Shown: positions 1 through 8,920, counted from the stretch's first letter. The stretch is DNA of 20,013 bases from Haplomitrium mnioides (GCA_049999725.1 JBNGIS010033821.1:1-20013); one strand, 5' to 3'. Numbers and translations are program-made. The notes: a model not told the origin generated them from the letters alone.

Positions 1-1793
1 TGGTCTACTCTTTGGATCTAGAGACGCAACAACACAAATAAACATTCTCACTTTCAAATCATATAGATTGCCAAATTTAGGCCCGTATCAAGTACTATGT
101 GAAAGAGTCCTTTCTCGCGGCCTAGGTGCTCCATCATAGATTGCTCGACGTGTAGAAAGTATTTGCTGTACCAAAGCATCTTCTTTTGTTTGTGGAGCAT
201 GAACTGAGAATCTGAACAAACATTTTGAAAATCATTACAAGTGTTTGATTGTTGTGAAGGTGGAAAGGTAAATTGTGCTTCGAGTCGTCGTCTTTTTTTT
301 TTTAAAGGATGTAAGTCGCAATCTCATGTTGGGCAAGAAAAAAGTCATTCCACCATTGAATATCAAAATCTGTAAAGAACTTGTAGCAGTTCTCACTTAT
401 ATTGTCCCTTATTGAAATTATCACTTTCTCGGCATCCACTTCTCTTTCTTCCTTTTGAGATCGTTTGATTTCAGAATATGCCTTGAGAGGAATCAACATT
501 TAACTCAAAATTTCTCTGTCCACTTCAGGTAGGCACTTAAGTTGACAAATACCATCCGCAGGTAGCCAAAATTCATCTATTGAGAACTGTTTGCTCCAAA
601 TCTTTGCTTTGGAATCATTTAATTGGAACTTGAATTGTTGATTGAAAGTGATATCATGCGTCCTTTGAACCAGAGAAGGACTTTGCTGTAGAAACATTTT
701 GAAATCGTAAGTTTCCAACAAAAGAGTCACCTGAGGTTTAGGATTATAGGATAATTAGAGCGCCTCGCTTAGACTGGTGATTGTGAAAGCTTTAACACAT
801 TTTAAACGTTTCGAGAATCGGCTGAGAATTTGATCAATTTGATCATGAGTATGGCCAACCATAAGAAATCCCACCTTGATTTTTCGAAAAACATTCTTGG
901 CAATAAGGAGACTAAGATATCCAAACATGATAGAATTCTTATTCTCTCGTGTCGTGTTGTCCAGCTAAAGATACAAAGTTGGAGGCAATGGGCCTTCAAA
1001 GTCACATAATATTTTGTTGAGCACAGTAACTGTCAAATTGGAATCGCTTCTCAAGTTTCCAAATGTTAACAAAACCCTCAAAGAGAGAGCATGATTGAAT
1101 ATTAAGGCACCAACAACATGCACAGCCACCAAACAATCCTTATCAATATTTTTTGGTGGCGATGGCCAGTGTGGAATAATAGTTTTCTTATGATTTTGTA
1201 CACTTCATGAGTGGGCATTCTCTCGCAATGCCCTTGGAAAAAATTGTCCATCCACTCACGAACAAAAACTCCCTTAGCAGACAGTTCTTTTTTTACAAAA
1301 TGCCTCTAGGATCTGCATTTTTGAGATTTTGAATCCTTTGGATTCTATCATTCCCTACTACTAATATTAATTTGAATGCTCTTCTAGAGACAAAGGTACC
1401 GCCAGGTAGTGTAAACCAATTTTCCACATCGGAATCTGTTCTTGATATTGCCCACTGCAGTGTGATATTACGATTCTTCATGCTTTGTCGAAAGTATGTT
1501 TCTCTTATAGTTTTCAAAAAATCTGTCTTGCACAACGACAAGCAATTATTTCGACAACTAGAAATTCTCTTTAATCTAGAAATGGACATTGGATCCAGCT
1601 TTTTCTTCACAAAGCTCTCGTCATGATGGACTTTCTGCAAAGATTTTTTGCGTAAGGTGTTTACCCATTTGGGTGTTGGCCCACATAAAGAATTCTTATG
1701 TTGGGCTGGACGATTCGGTCCGTAAGCGAATCTAGCAATAGGAGATAATTCATCCTAAAGATCTTGGTCATCATTATGAACACTGTTTGTTCA
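1..1793 (-). pseudogene. Left copy of the transposase-like gene (DUF7869-like), internally deleted, runs off the window start
   Basis: Read on minus from about 1793 towards 1, this matches the right-hand transposase (17210-20013) over almost its whole length. It keeps the segment beginning VHHDESFVKK (1630-1293), the motif LDNTTRENKN near 965-940, GHTHDQIDQ near 855-830, and a long C-terminal part (730-302 and on to the window edge). These acidic and His motifs resemble the RNase-H-fold transposase family I recall as DUF7869. In-frame stops lie at 965-967 (TAG), 755-757 (TAA) and 500-502 (TAA). About 1.1 kb present in the right copy (near 17793-18907) is missing at about 1194, removing the CxxC segment, the intron and the first catalytic-type Asp (the SDGM motif). 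The 5' third is also gone: at 1793 the gene joins methyltransferase intron repeats. It is a dead deletion derivative. The family name is from memory. Confidence 0.8.
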
Positions 1794-1845
1794 CATCGAA
1801 GTCCACGTACGCATGGACATCGAAGTCCATGCGCGCATAGTTTTA
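1794..1845. repeat. Short remnant of the 24-bp palindromic repeat at a deletion junction
   Basis: About two units of the GAAGTCCATGCGCGCAT type remain here, between the truncated transposase (minus side) and methyltransferase exon 3 (plus side). In the fuller copy this repeat type fills methyltransferase introns 1 and 2. The left copy therefore seems to have lost everything between the transposase 5' part and the end of intron 2, with the break inside the repeat array. Confidence 0.7.
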
Positions 1846-1894
1846 ACCTTTCAATGTTTTTTTTTCTAATGTTTTTGTTTTTATTTTTTTCAAG

Positions 1895-3168
1895 GGGATA
1901 AAACTTTCAAGCGGCAGCTAGCAAAGAAACAAACAGCAGCTACGAAGGGAAGAAAGAAATCTGGGGTCGATGAAGCCCCCAAAGAACAAGACCAGCTTCT
2001 TACGTTGGTCTCTTACCCTCCGGTTTTTCTTCTCCACTGCCAAAAGGCCAGAGAGTGGAAAGCACGGCAGCAAAGTGGTGTTGCATCTCTCACAACAAAA
2101 GGAGTTGTGAGAGATGAGGGAGAAGATTTACTTTCTTATGTCGAGGATCTCAACGTGGCATTTTATCAAGTCCACGGGGAGGCCAACGCCCGACAATTGA
2201 AGGGCCTTGTGAAAGCTAAGTGTTTCACATTGGCTATTGCTGATATTTCTTACGGGTATAGCCTAAAGGAATGTAAGCATGATGACTCGGAACCGTTTTC
2301 AAAAGATGACATTTTCGACATGGTATCATCTTTTGCGGCAATAACTACTTCGGAGTTTTGGTCCTTTGTAATCATACATTCTTCGCATCAGTTTGGCATT
2401 GTCAAGGATGCCATTTCTGAAGTCTGATGTACAATTGATCACCACATCTGGTGAGTTGTTCTTTCATTTTTATTTTTTTTGATTTCTTTGTTTTTTATTT
2501 CTCTTGCATTTTTGTTACAATGTTTGATGTGGTTGTTTATCTTTTTGCAAGGACAAAAGCAATATACATCATTCTGGTGGTCTTTGAATCGCACATGCCC
2601 ACGAGTATTGGACGGTAGGCTACTGGACAAAGGAAGGAAAGAGGAGCATGCACCATTTCAACTTGGAAGCTTCTTCTGCAACCGGACTTCCTCGGCAACC
2701 TATGCGGAGTGTTTTTAGCTGCCTTGCAGTTTTTGCAAAGCTTAAACATCCAGGAGATGATGCTCTTGTGAATGTTTATTAGAAACCGCAGGCTCTATAC
2801 AATTTTTTTATCGACCATTTATCAACAGAGCAAGATTGGATCCTTGATCTCTGCTTTGGGTCTGGCACAGGCCTTGTTTGTGCTCTTAAACTGATGCAAA
2901 ATTGCATCGTCATGGAATATGATAGACGTCAGCCTATTTATATTCCTCAGAGGGTTTTGGAGATGGCTTCCTTGCCATCCGATGTGACTGAGTCACAGAT
3001 AGTTTTTGTGTACCACAAAGAACTTGTTCCTCCTAGTACTGCAGGTGCTTCTAGTGACTCTGTTGTAATATCGGGGCTGGAAAGTCTCAACAGGATTCTC
3101 TAGTGGTTGCAAATGCTGAACTTGTAGATTTAGATGAGACAGTTCTTCCCGAAGAAGAGAGAGTCTGA
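1895..3168 (+). pseudogene. Left copy of the DNA amino-methyltransferase, exons 3 and 4 (catalytic part)
   Basis: Exon 3 (1895-2450) follows a T-rich tract ending CAAG and is open from the GAT codon at 1897 to a TGA at 2425. Intron 3 spans about 2451-2551 (GTGAGT donor). Exon 4 runs to the TGA at 3166-3168. The catalytic fold is recognised from a degenerate motif IV, ADISYGY, at about 2239-2256, and in exon 4 from FFIDHLS...DW followed by the AdoMet-binding DLCFGSGTG (2846-2872) and a downstream EYDRRQ. The order IV, X, I is that of beta-class N4-cytosine/N6-adenine methyltransferases. Motif IV, normally (D/N/S)PP(Y/F/W), has Ser where the second Pro is expected. Stops interrupt exon 4 and a frameshift lies near 3090. 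The intron acceptor AG leaves exon 4 one base out of phase relative to the right copy. Substrate base and specificity cannot be read from the sequence. Confidence 0.75.
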
Positions 3169-3195
3169 GGACGTCTTTGTACAATTTGCATCAAT

Positions 3196-3201
3196 AATAA
3201 A
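3196..3201 (+). terminator. Poly(A) signal AATAAA after the left methyltransferase copy
   Basis: AATAAA lies about 28 bases after the stop at 3168. An AATAAA also follows the stop of the inverted copy (6456-6461, minus), so the signal probably belongs to the ancestral gene. Confidence 0.5.
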
Positions 3202-3359
3202 ATTTATTTTTGCCAAAGTTTTATCTTGTTGCTCTTTCAATCTATTACAAGTCTTTTCATCAAGATTCGATTTATTGCGCCTAAGAATAAGTTGACCCAT
3301 TTGATAGTCCAAGAATGGTTTGAACTCAATTTCCAATCTTAGAATAATTTGGAGTCTTT

Positions 3360-3740
3360 GCACATTGCTTAGTGTCTTTGCGCATTAAGGCTTTGTAGTT
3401 CTTGTTCGGTTTCCATACGCGCTTAAGCTGTAAGGTTGTTGTTCAGAGTCCTTGCACCCGTTGGTCAAAGGGTTTTTGTTTAATATCTATGCTTGCATAG
3501 GCTGCAGGGTTCTTATTTAGAACCTTGGTGTGTTTTGGCTCTAAGATTCTAGTTGAAAGTTCATGTGTGCATGGCTTCATTGTTCTTGTTCAGAGTCTAA
3601 ACACGCAGAGGATTTAGGATTCTTATTCGGGGTCTATGCGTGCATAGGCTTTACAGTTCTGGTTTGGAGTCTATGCTTGCATAGACTTTGTTGGCTACGA
3701 TGCTCAAAGTCGGGCTTAAAGTCCTTACCCGAATGGACAT
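3360..3740 (+). repeat. Degenerate ~37-bp repeats with a palindromic core, 3' flank of the left methyltransferase copy
   Basis: Units contain a core such as TCTATGCGTGCATAG followed by a spacer of the type GGCTTTACAGTTCTGG. The clearest units are at about 3500, 3630 and 3670. The mirror array in the inverted copy (5930-6350) is better preserved and shows the period of about 37 bp. There is no convincing coding potential: the open frames here are repeat translations. Confidence 0.7.
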
Positions 3741-4061
3741 TTACGTTTTCTTGTAGTTTTTTTCTACCAAAAGATATATATTTTATTTCTTTTTTGATGA
3801 ATTTAATTTATTCACAATAGTGTCAAGTTTTTTCAAAATATTTGAATAACCAAAATGTCTGTTTTTTAAGTTTTCTTTCTAAAAAAATATTTGAAATATA
3901 ATCTAAATAGAAAATATGCATTTTTTGTTCATAAAAAATAATTTTTTTTGAAAAGAAGATTTTAGTCTTAAATTTGATGTTTTTGAATGACAAATCTTCA
4001 AAAATTTTCGACTACCAAGTGAAACAGGAACTCAGTAGCAGTTCTTGGTTCAAAGTAGCGG
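3741..4061. other. AT-rich tail ending at a candidate element terminus
   Basis: About 320 bases of very AT-rich DNA without a gene, matching 5567-5890 inverted. The last 45 bases (from about 4016) are the best conserved. They contain an imperfect inverted repeat (GGAACTC...AGTTCTTGG) and end CAAAGTAGCGG. Homology between copies stops exactly here, as expected for a transposon end, though a recombination breakpoint is also possible. Confidence 0.5.
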
Positions 4062-4083
4062 TTGTTATTTTTTGAAATTTAGC

Positions 4084-4091
4084 TATAAAAG
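4084..4091 (+). promoter_or_regulatory. TATA box of the spacer methyltransferase fragment
   Basis: TATAAAAG lies in a stretch (about 4066-4107) that matches the TATA region of the fuller copy (about 15990-16030, minus), including the following GAGCGTTAGTGGAAAG. Exon 2 begins only about 15 bases later, so the 5' UTR, exon 1 and intron 1 are missing. Confidence 0.6.
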
Positions 4092-4104
4092 GAGCGTTAG
4101 TGGA

Positions 4105-4878
4105 AAGTATGGGTTGAAAGACGAGTCAGAGTTTGATATCAGGAATCCTGACAAGTATCGCTACGAAATTGCAAGAGGCAATCACAGCGCTGCAGCAAGG
4201 CAACTATTGATCACAAAATACGGAGCAAAGAATCCGGCATTATTGCTCTGCAACTATTATGTGTGCGTGGACCTTACACCAACAAATGCTCACATTTTTG
4301 CAATTGATGACAACTACGAACAGAGGTACAAGCTGGAAATGACCACTATTCAAAAGGTCGAATATTGGCATCAAAAATTTGTGGAGAGTAGGATGACACC
4401 ATCCCAGAAATTGAAAAGAGAATTGGCACTGGAAACCTTGGAGATCAAGCCCAAGTCAACACTTGAGAAGACAGTAACTTCTCAAGACAACTAGTTCTAG
4501 TTGGCATTCAAAAGTGGTGAGCTCTGGGATCTACAATAGTGCATATTTTTGATGTGGGAGAAGAATACCGTCAAGAGCCAAAAGCAGAAGGTCAAGGGAT
4601 CTCATAGAATGGAGGACATGAAGTGGACATCTTGGAGGTCCCTTCCAGGTCTTCCTGAAGAAGTTAAAATTTCAGTTTTGAAGTGGGTAGAAGCTGGAGA
4701 GCTTTCAATGGACAAAATATCTCGGTAGGCAGAGAGACATAAAGTTTTGGCAATACTGGTAAACAGTTTTTGTTCAGAGGTTTACTGCAGCACTTGGGAG
4801 GAAGCCAAAGAGGAGTACTCTCTCAACACTGAGGAGTCCAAGATGGTTGCTTTCTATTCAAGCTTCGAGAAGCTTTTG
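4105..4878 (+). pseudogene. Spacer copy of methyltransferase exon 2 (ParB-like domain), fused to the gene's own promoter
   Basis: From the AAG codon at 4105 the frame reads KYGLKDESEF and continues open to TAG codons at 4492-4494 and 4498-4500. Homology then continues with a further stop to the splice donor TTTTG|GTAAGT at 4878/4879. The segment RYEIARGNHSAAARQLL (GNHS at 4177-4188), then a hydrophobic strand, then ALTP-type helix with DDNY and QRY, resembles the ParB/Srx fold, where a GxHR-type motif is followed by a helix and a conserved Asn. Here the Arg is Ser. The later GLPEEV...GELSMDKIS segment (about 4650-4725) resembles the helical part after ParB domains. This assignment is inferred by eye. 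The exact match to exon 2 of the fuller copy (8150-8915, minus) is secure. Confidence 0.6.
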
Positions 4879-5566
4879 GTAAGTTCTTCTTTTCACACCA
4901 CATTTATTTCTTTGGAGTTGCAGTGAATTTACTTTAAGTTGTCTTTGGTTTTGATAAAATAGGTTTTGAGTCTTTTTGTGCAAGGACTATAAAGTCCATG
5001 CGCGCATTGACTTCTTAGTCTCTTTGCGGCTTTGCGTCACAATCCAAGCGTGCTTGGACCTCACAATCCATGCGCGCATGGACTTGGCAGTGTTTGCACA
5101 ATTGGACTTTACAGCCTACGCATAAGGATTGAGCAATGCTTCCCTTGTTTGACCTTAGAGTTCAAGCGTGCTTGACTAAGAGGTTCATACGCACAAGGGG
5201 TCACAATTCCAAATAGCTTGTACTTAGAATTCCATGTCTGCATGGACTTCGCAGTCCCTACGCGCAAGGACTTCAAAGTCCCTACGTATAGGGACTATGA
5301 AATCTTTGCGCGCCTTGTTTGCAAAGTCCCTGCGAGCTTGGACAACAAAGTCCATTCGCGCATAGACTTCTAAGTACATGCCACTTGGAATAGCAATTCC
5401 TAGCATGCTAGGACTGTAAAGTCCATGCACACATAGACAAGCAAGGACTTTGAAGTCCAAGCTTTCCTTGACATCAAAGTCCTAGCGAGTCTAAACTTTG
5501 AAGTCCTTAGGCGCATTGACTTCATTGTCCATGCAAGCATCGAATTCAGTGTCCCTCTCTTGATAG
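4879..5566 (+). repeat. Intron 2 of the spacer copy, with a palindromic repeat array
   Basis: After the donor GTAAGT the sequence is non-coding. From about 4985 to 5560 it is filled with units of the type GGACTTxxxAGTCCATGCGCGCAT, including the full palindrome TCCATGCGCGCATGGA near 5068. The array ends with GAATTCAGTGTCCCTCTCT, which matches the end of intron 2 in the fuller copy (near 7810-7830, minus). It is cut at 5566 by the start of the inverted element copy before any acceptor. Open frames in both directions are repeat translations. Confidence 0.75.
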
Positions 5567-5900
5567 CCGCTACTTTGAACCAAGAACTACTACTGAGTTC
5601 CTGTTTCACTTGGTAGTTGCAAATATTATTTTTTGTGATTTGGTATTGAAAAACATCAATTTTACGTTTGCAATCTTTTTTTCGCAAAGAATATTTTTTT
5701 TAGAAATACGAATTACGTATTTTCTATTGAGATTATATTTTAAAAATTTTTTAATAATAAAAACCCTAGAAAACAAGCATTTTGGCTATTGAAATATTTT
5801 ATTAAAACCTCATATTATTGTAAATACACTAAATTCATCAAAAATTAGAAAAAACATATATCTTTCTATGAAAAAACATTATATGCAAACGTGGATATCT
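5567..5900 (-). other. AT-rich 3' tail of the fuller element copy
   Basis: Gene-free, AT-rich DNA matching 3741-4061 inverted. Its outer boundary, adjoining truncated intron 2 repeats of the spacer, is marked by CCGCTACTTTG at 5567. I see no target-site duplication, because the sequences on the far side of the two boundaries are different parts of the methyltransferase gene. Confidence 0.5.
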
Positions 5901-5929
5901 ATTCAGGTACGGACTTTAAACCAGACTAT

Positions 5930-6350
5930 GAGCATCGTAGTTGTTAAATCCTAAGCAAGCATAGATTCCAAACTAGAACCCTAAATCCTATGCACGAATA
6001 GGCTCCGAACGAGAATCCTAAAGCCTATGCATGCAAGGACTCTGAATGAGAACAATAATGCTATGCACGCAAAGACTTTGAATGAGATCCATAAAGTCTA
6101 TGTGCACCTAGACTCTAAACAAGAACCCTAAAGCCTATGCACACATAGACTTTGAATGAGAACCTTGTAGCTTATGTGTGCAAAGACTCTGAACAAGAAC
6201 CTTAAAGCTTATGCACGCATAGACTCCGAACGAGAACTAGAAAGCTTATATACGCATAGACTCTAAACCATAATATAAAGCCTATGCGGCCATAGATTGC
6301 TAGAGCTCATATGCACATGGACTCCAAGCCCATGTGCATATGGACTCGAA
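5930..6350 (-). repeat. Tandem ~37-bp repeats downstream of the fuller methyltransferase copy
   Basis: About ten units, each with CTATGCACGCATAGACT or a close variant followed by an A-rich spacer such as CTGAACGAGAACCTTAAAG. The spacing between successive CTATG cores is 37 bp across 6020-6250. The core TATGCRYGCATA is palindromic and related to the 24-bp intronic repeat, but the spacer differs. Confidence 0.8.
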
Positions 6351-6455
6351 ACCATTCTTAGGCACACCAAATTGAATCATGATGAAAAGACTTGAAATGA
6401 ATTGGGAGCGCAACAAGTTGAAACTTTGGCAAATAAAACTTTGTAAAAAAAATAT

Positions 6456-6461
6456 TTTATT
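6456..6461 (-). terminator. Poly(A) signal AATAAA after the fuller methyltransferase copy
   Basis: AATAAA on the minus strand, about 28 bases after the stop codon at 6489-6491. It is at a position equivalent to the signal at 3196-3201 in the left copy. Confidence 0.5.
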
Positions 6462-6488
6462 AATAAAACAATTTGTTCAAACAAATGC

Positions 6489-7107
6489 TCAGGCTCTATC
6501 CTCTTCGGGAGGAATGGTCTTATCTAAATCTAAAAGCTGAGCATCTGCACTCGCTAAAGAGTCTTGTCAAGACTTTCCAGTCCCAGATATTGCAATAGAA
6601 TCACCAGTAGCATCCGTAGTACTAAGAGGAACAGGTTCCTTGTGGTATGCATAGACTATCTATGACTCTATCACATCGGATGGCAACGAAGCCATTGTCA
6701 AAACTCTCTGAAGAGTGTAGATAGACTGACGTCTATCATATTCCACCGCAATACAGTTTTGCATCATCTTTAAAGCATAGACAAGGCATGTGCTAGACCT
6801 AGAGCAAAGATCTAAAATCCAATCCTACTCTATTGACAAATGGTCGATGAAAAAATTGTAGAGAGCATGTGGCTTTTGATTAACATTGATAAGAGCATCA
6901 TCTCCTGGATGTTTAAGTTTTGTAGAAATTGCAAGACAACTAAAAACACTACGCATTATTTGCCGAGGTAGTCCAGTCATAAGAGCAAGTTGCAAATTTA
7001 AAAGCCTCATGCTCCTCTTTCCTTCTTTCGTCCAGTAGCCTACAGTCCAATATTTGTGAGCGTGTGTGATTCTAGAACCACCACAATGATGAATGTTGCT
7101 TTTGTCA
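6489..7107 (-). pseudogene. Methyltransferase exon 4 of the fuller copy (AdoMet-binding part), degenerate
   Basis: The exon begins after CTTTTTACAG and continues in the phase set by exon 3. It is open through KYWTVGYWTKEGKRSM and NFFIDHLS to a TAG at 6825. The AdoMet-binding motif that reads DLCFGSGTG in the left copy has decayed to DLCSRSSTC (6786-6812), removing the glycines. Further in-frame stops follow. The frame ends at TGA 6489-6491 in an acidic tail (PPEEDRA). This copy could not bind cofactor normally even if translated. The exon follows intron 3 (7205-7108) and precedes the poly(A) signal and the 37-bp repeats. Confidence 0.75.
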
Positions 7108-7205
7108 CTGTAAAAAGAAAAACATACAAATCAAACATTGTAAACAAAGTGCAGGAAAAGTAGAAAAGAGAAATTAAACACTAAAAAAATCAAAGAACAA
7201 CTTAC
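7108..7205 (-). other. Intron 3 of the fuller methyltransferase copy
   Basis: GTAAGT donor at 7205, a T-rich tract, and a CAG acceptor at 7110-7108. The left copy has a matching intron (2451-2551) with GTGAGT. Reading frame is conserved on both sides between copies and broken inside, which supports real splicing in the ancestor. Confidence 0.7.
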
Positions 7206-7754
7206 CAAATGTCGTGGTCGATTGCACAGCAAACTTCCAAAAGGGCATTCTCAACGATGCCAAATTGTTGTGACGAATATATTATTACAAAAGTCCAAAA
7301 ATCCAACATTGTGATTGCCGCAAAAGATGAAACCATGTTAAAAATGTCATCTTTGGAAAATGGTTTAGAATCATCATGCTTACATTCTTTAAGGTTGTAA
7401 CCGTAAGGAATATTCGCAATAGCTAAAGTGAAACACCTAGGTTTTACAAAGCCCTTCAACTGTCGAGCATTGGCCTCCCCGTTGACTTGGTAAAATGCCA
7501 CATTGAGACCATCGACATAAGACAATAAGTCCTCGTCTCTCACAACTTCTTCACTTGTAAGAGATGTAGCACCGCTTTGCTGCCTTGATTTTCACTCTCT
7601 AGCTTTTTGGAAATGAAGAAGAAAAGTTGGAGGATAGGAAATGAGAGTGGGAGCTTGGTCTTGATCGTCTGGGGCTTCTTTCCCCTTAATATTTTTCGGC
7701 TTTTTGCAACTGTTGTCAATTTCTTTGCCAGTTGAGGTTTGAACGTTTTGTCCC
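7206..7754 (-). pseudogene. Methyltransferase exon 3 of the fuller copy (motif IV part)
   Basis: It starts after TGTATAG with the residues DKTFKPQLAKK, rich in Lys, and ends at ATTTG|GTAAGT. In phase with the left copy, it has a TGA in place of the Trp codon of the REWK segment (near 7600) and one or more frame breaks upstream of that. From 7543 it is open through DEDLLSYVDGLNVAFYQ to the end. Motif IV reads ANIPYGYN (7394-7417), where the left copy has ADISYGY. Each copy thus lacks a different expected residue. The following FSKDDIFNMV...FWTFVIIYSS segment would form the next helix and strand of the Rossmann-like fold. The N-terminal basic stretch may be a linker between the ParB-like and catalytic parts. 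Confidence 0.75.
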
Positions 7755-7828
7755 CTATACACATCAAAAATAGAAAACCATATAAGGAGACAAAAACAAA
7801 TTAAATACTAGAGAGGGACATTGAATTC

Positions 7829-8065
7829 CTTGTGCGCTTGGACTACGAAATCCATGCGCGCATGGACTGCAAGATCTTTGTGTGCTTGGACTGCGAAGTC
7901 CATGCGCGCATGGACTGCAAGGTCCTTGCGCGCATGAACTTTGAAGTCCAAACGCGCATGGATACGTTGTCCATGCGCTTTTGGACTTTGCAATCCAAGT
8001 GTGAAAGGACTTCGCAATCCGTGCGCGAAAGGACTTCGCTATCCATGCGCGCATAGACCCTAAAC
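7829..8065 (-). repeat. 24-bp palindromic tandem array in methyltransferase intron 2
   Basis: About ten units with a strict 24-bp period: cores begin at 7854, 7878 and 7902. The consensus is GGACTnCnAAGTCC followed by ATGCGCGCAT. Both halves are near-palindromes, so the array looks alike on the two strands. A perfect palindrome, TCCATGCGCGCATGGA, spans 7899-7914. It lies inside intron 2 (8149-7755). The open frames reading MRAWTSKS-like peptides in several phases are a by-product of the repeat. Confidence 0.9.
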
Positions 8066-8149
8066 CTATTTTATCAAAACCAATTACAACTTAAATTAAA
8101 TTCATTGCAACTCTAAAGAAATAAATGTGGTGTGAAAAGAAGAACTTAC

Positions 8150-8920
8150 CAAAAGCTTCTCGAAGCTTGAATAGAAAGCAACCATCTTGAACTCTTAAGT
8201 GTGGAGAGGGTACTCCTCTCTTGCTTCCTACCAAGTGTTGCAATAAACCTCTGAACAAAAACATTTTACCATTACTACCAAAACTTTATGTCTCTCTACA
8301 TCCCGAGACATTTTGTCTATTGAAAGCTCTTTGATTTCCACACGCTTCAAAACTGAAATTTTTACTTTTTCAGGAAGACCCTGAAGGAACCTCCAAGGTG
8401 TCCACTTCATGTCCTCCATTCTCAGAGATCCCTTGGCCTTCGGCTTCATACCCTTGACCGTATTCTTCTCCCACATAAAAAACATGCTATGTTGTAGATC
8501 ATACAGCTCACCACTTCTGAATGCCAACTGGAACCAGTTGTCTTGAGAAGTTACCGTCTTCTCAAGTGTTAACTTGGGCTTTATCTCCAAGGTTTCCAGC
8601 ACTAATTCTCTTTTCAATTTCTAGGATGACACCATCCCACTCTCTACATATCTTTGATGCCAATATTTGACCTTTTGAATAGATTTCTAGCCTGTATCTC
8701 TTGTTGTAATTGTCATCTCTTGCAAAAATGCGGGCTTCTGTTGGTGTAAGACCCACGTACGCATAAAAGTTGCAGAGCAATAATGCCAAATTCTTCACTC
8801 CGTATTTTGTGATTAATAGTTGCCTTGATGCAACACTGTGATTGCCTCTTGCAATCTCGTAGCGATACTTGTCAAGGTTCTTAATACCAAACTCTGACTT
8901 GTCTTTTAACCCACACTTTG
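8150..8920 (-). pseudogene. Methyltransferase exon 2 of the fuller copy (ParB-like domain), 3' portion after the retroelement insertion
   Basis: Matches the spacer exon at 4105-4878 throughout. From 8915 it reads KCGLKDKSEFGIKNLDKYRY, then GNHS at 8835-8846, then LLLCNFYAYVGLTPTEARIF (8790-8720). A frameshift follows near 8640, and the frame resumes at 8617 through WFQLAFRSGELYDLQ to the donor TTTTG|GTAAGT at 8150/8149. As in the spacer copy, the pattern suggests a ParB/Srx-like fold in which the GxHR Arg is Ser. Since both copies have this Ser, it was probably ancestral and not decay. The exon is cut at its 5' end by the chromovirus, and its first part lies at 14968-15007. Being upstream of and spliced to the methyltransferase exons, it implies one fused protein. 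Confidence 0.6.
8916..8920. repeat. Candidate target-site duplication CTTTG, left
   Basis: CTTTG here is matched by CTTTG at 14968-14972 directly outside the intact LTR end. Chance is not excluded: the left LTR lacks its normal terminus, and joining the exon across a single CTTTG leaves the two parts one base out of phase. Confidence 0.5.

Larger units (their letters stand above)
1846..4061 (+). repeat. Left arm of a large internal inverted repeat (methyltransferase 3' half)
   Basis: This stretch matches 5567-7800 in the opposite orientation. It holds the end of intron 2, exon 3, intron 3, exon 4, a poly(A) signal, 37-bp repeats and an AT-rich tail. Similarity to the other arm stops at the sequence ending CAAAGTAGCGG at 4061; the partner arm has the mirror boundary at 5567. 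The two arms differ by many substitutions and small indels, so this is not a recent duplication. Confidence 0.85.
5567..7800 (-). repeat. Right arm of the internal inverted repeat
   Basis: Inverted homologue of 1846-4061. From 5567 outwards it holds the candidate terminus (CCGCTACTTTGAACC), the AT-rich tail, the 37-bp repeats (5930-6350), the poly(A) signal, exons 4 and 3 and the end of intron 2. The two arms are separated by the 1.5-kb spacer at 4062-5566. Confidence 0.85.

Noticed and set aside
1372-1626. Plus-strand open frame
   Set aside because: Antisense shadow of the left transposase frame (1293-1640, minus).
3563-3820. Plus-strand open frame of 85 codons
   Set aside because: It lies in the 37-bp repeat array and AT-rich tail, has no motif, and is not kept in the inverted copy.
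7764-8056. Four overlapping open frames on both strands, peptides of the MRAWTSKS and CAHGLRSP type
   Set aside because: They are translations of the 24-bp repeat, whose length is divisible by three, so it stays open in several frames. The same holds for 15087-15443 and 5224-5687.
7829-8065. Regular short repeats considered as a CRISPR array
   Set aside because: The unit is an uninterrupted tandem repeat without unique spacers, the sequence is eukaryotic, and no Cas gene is present.
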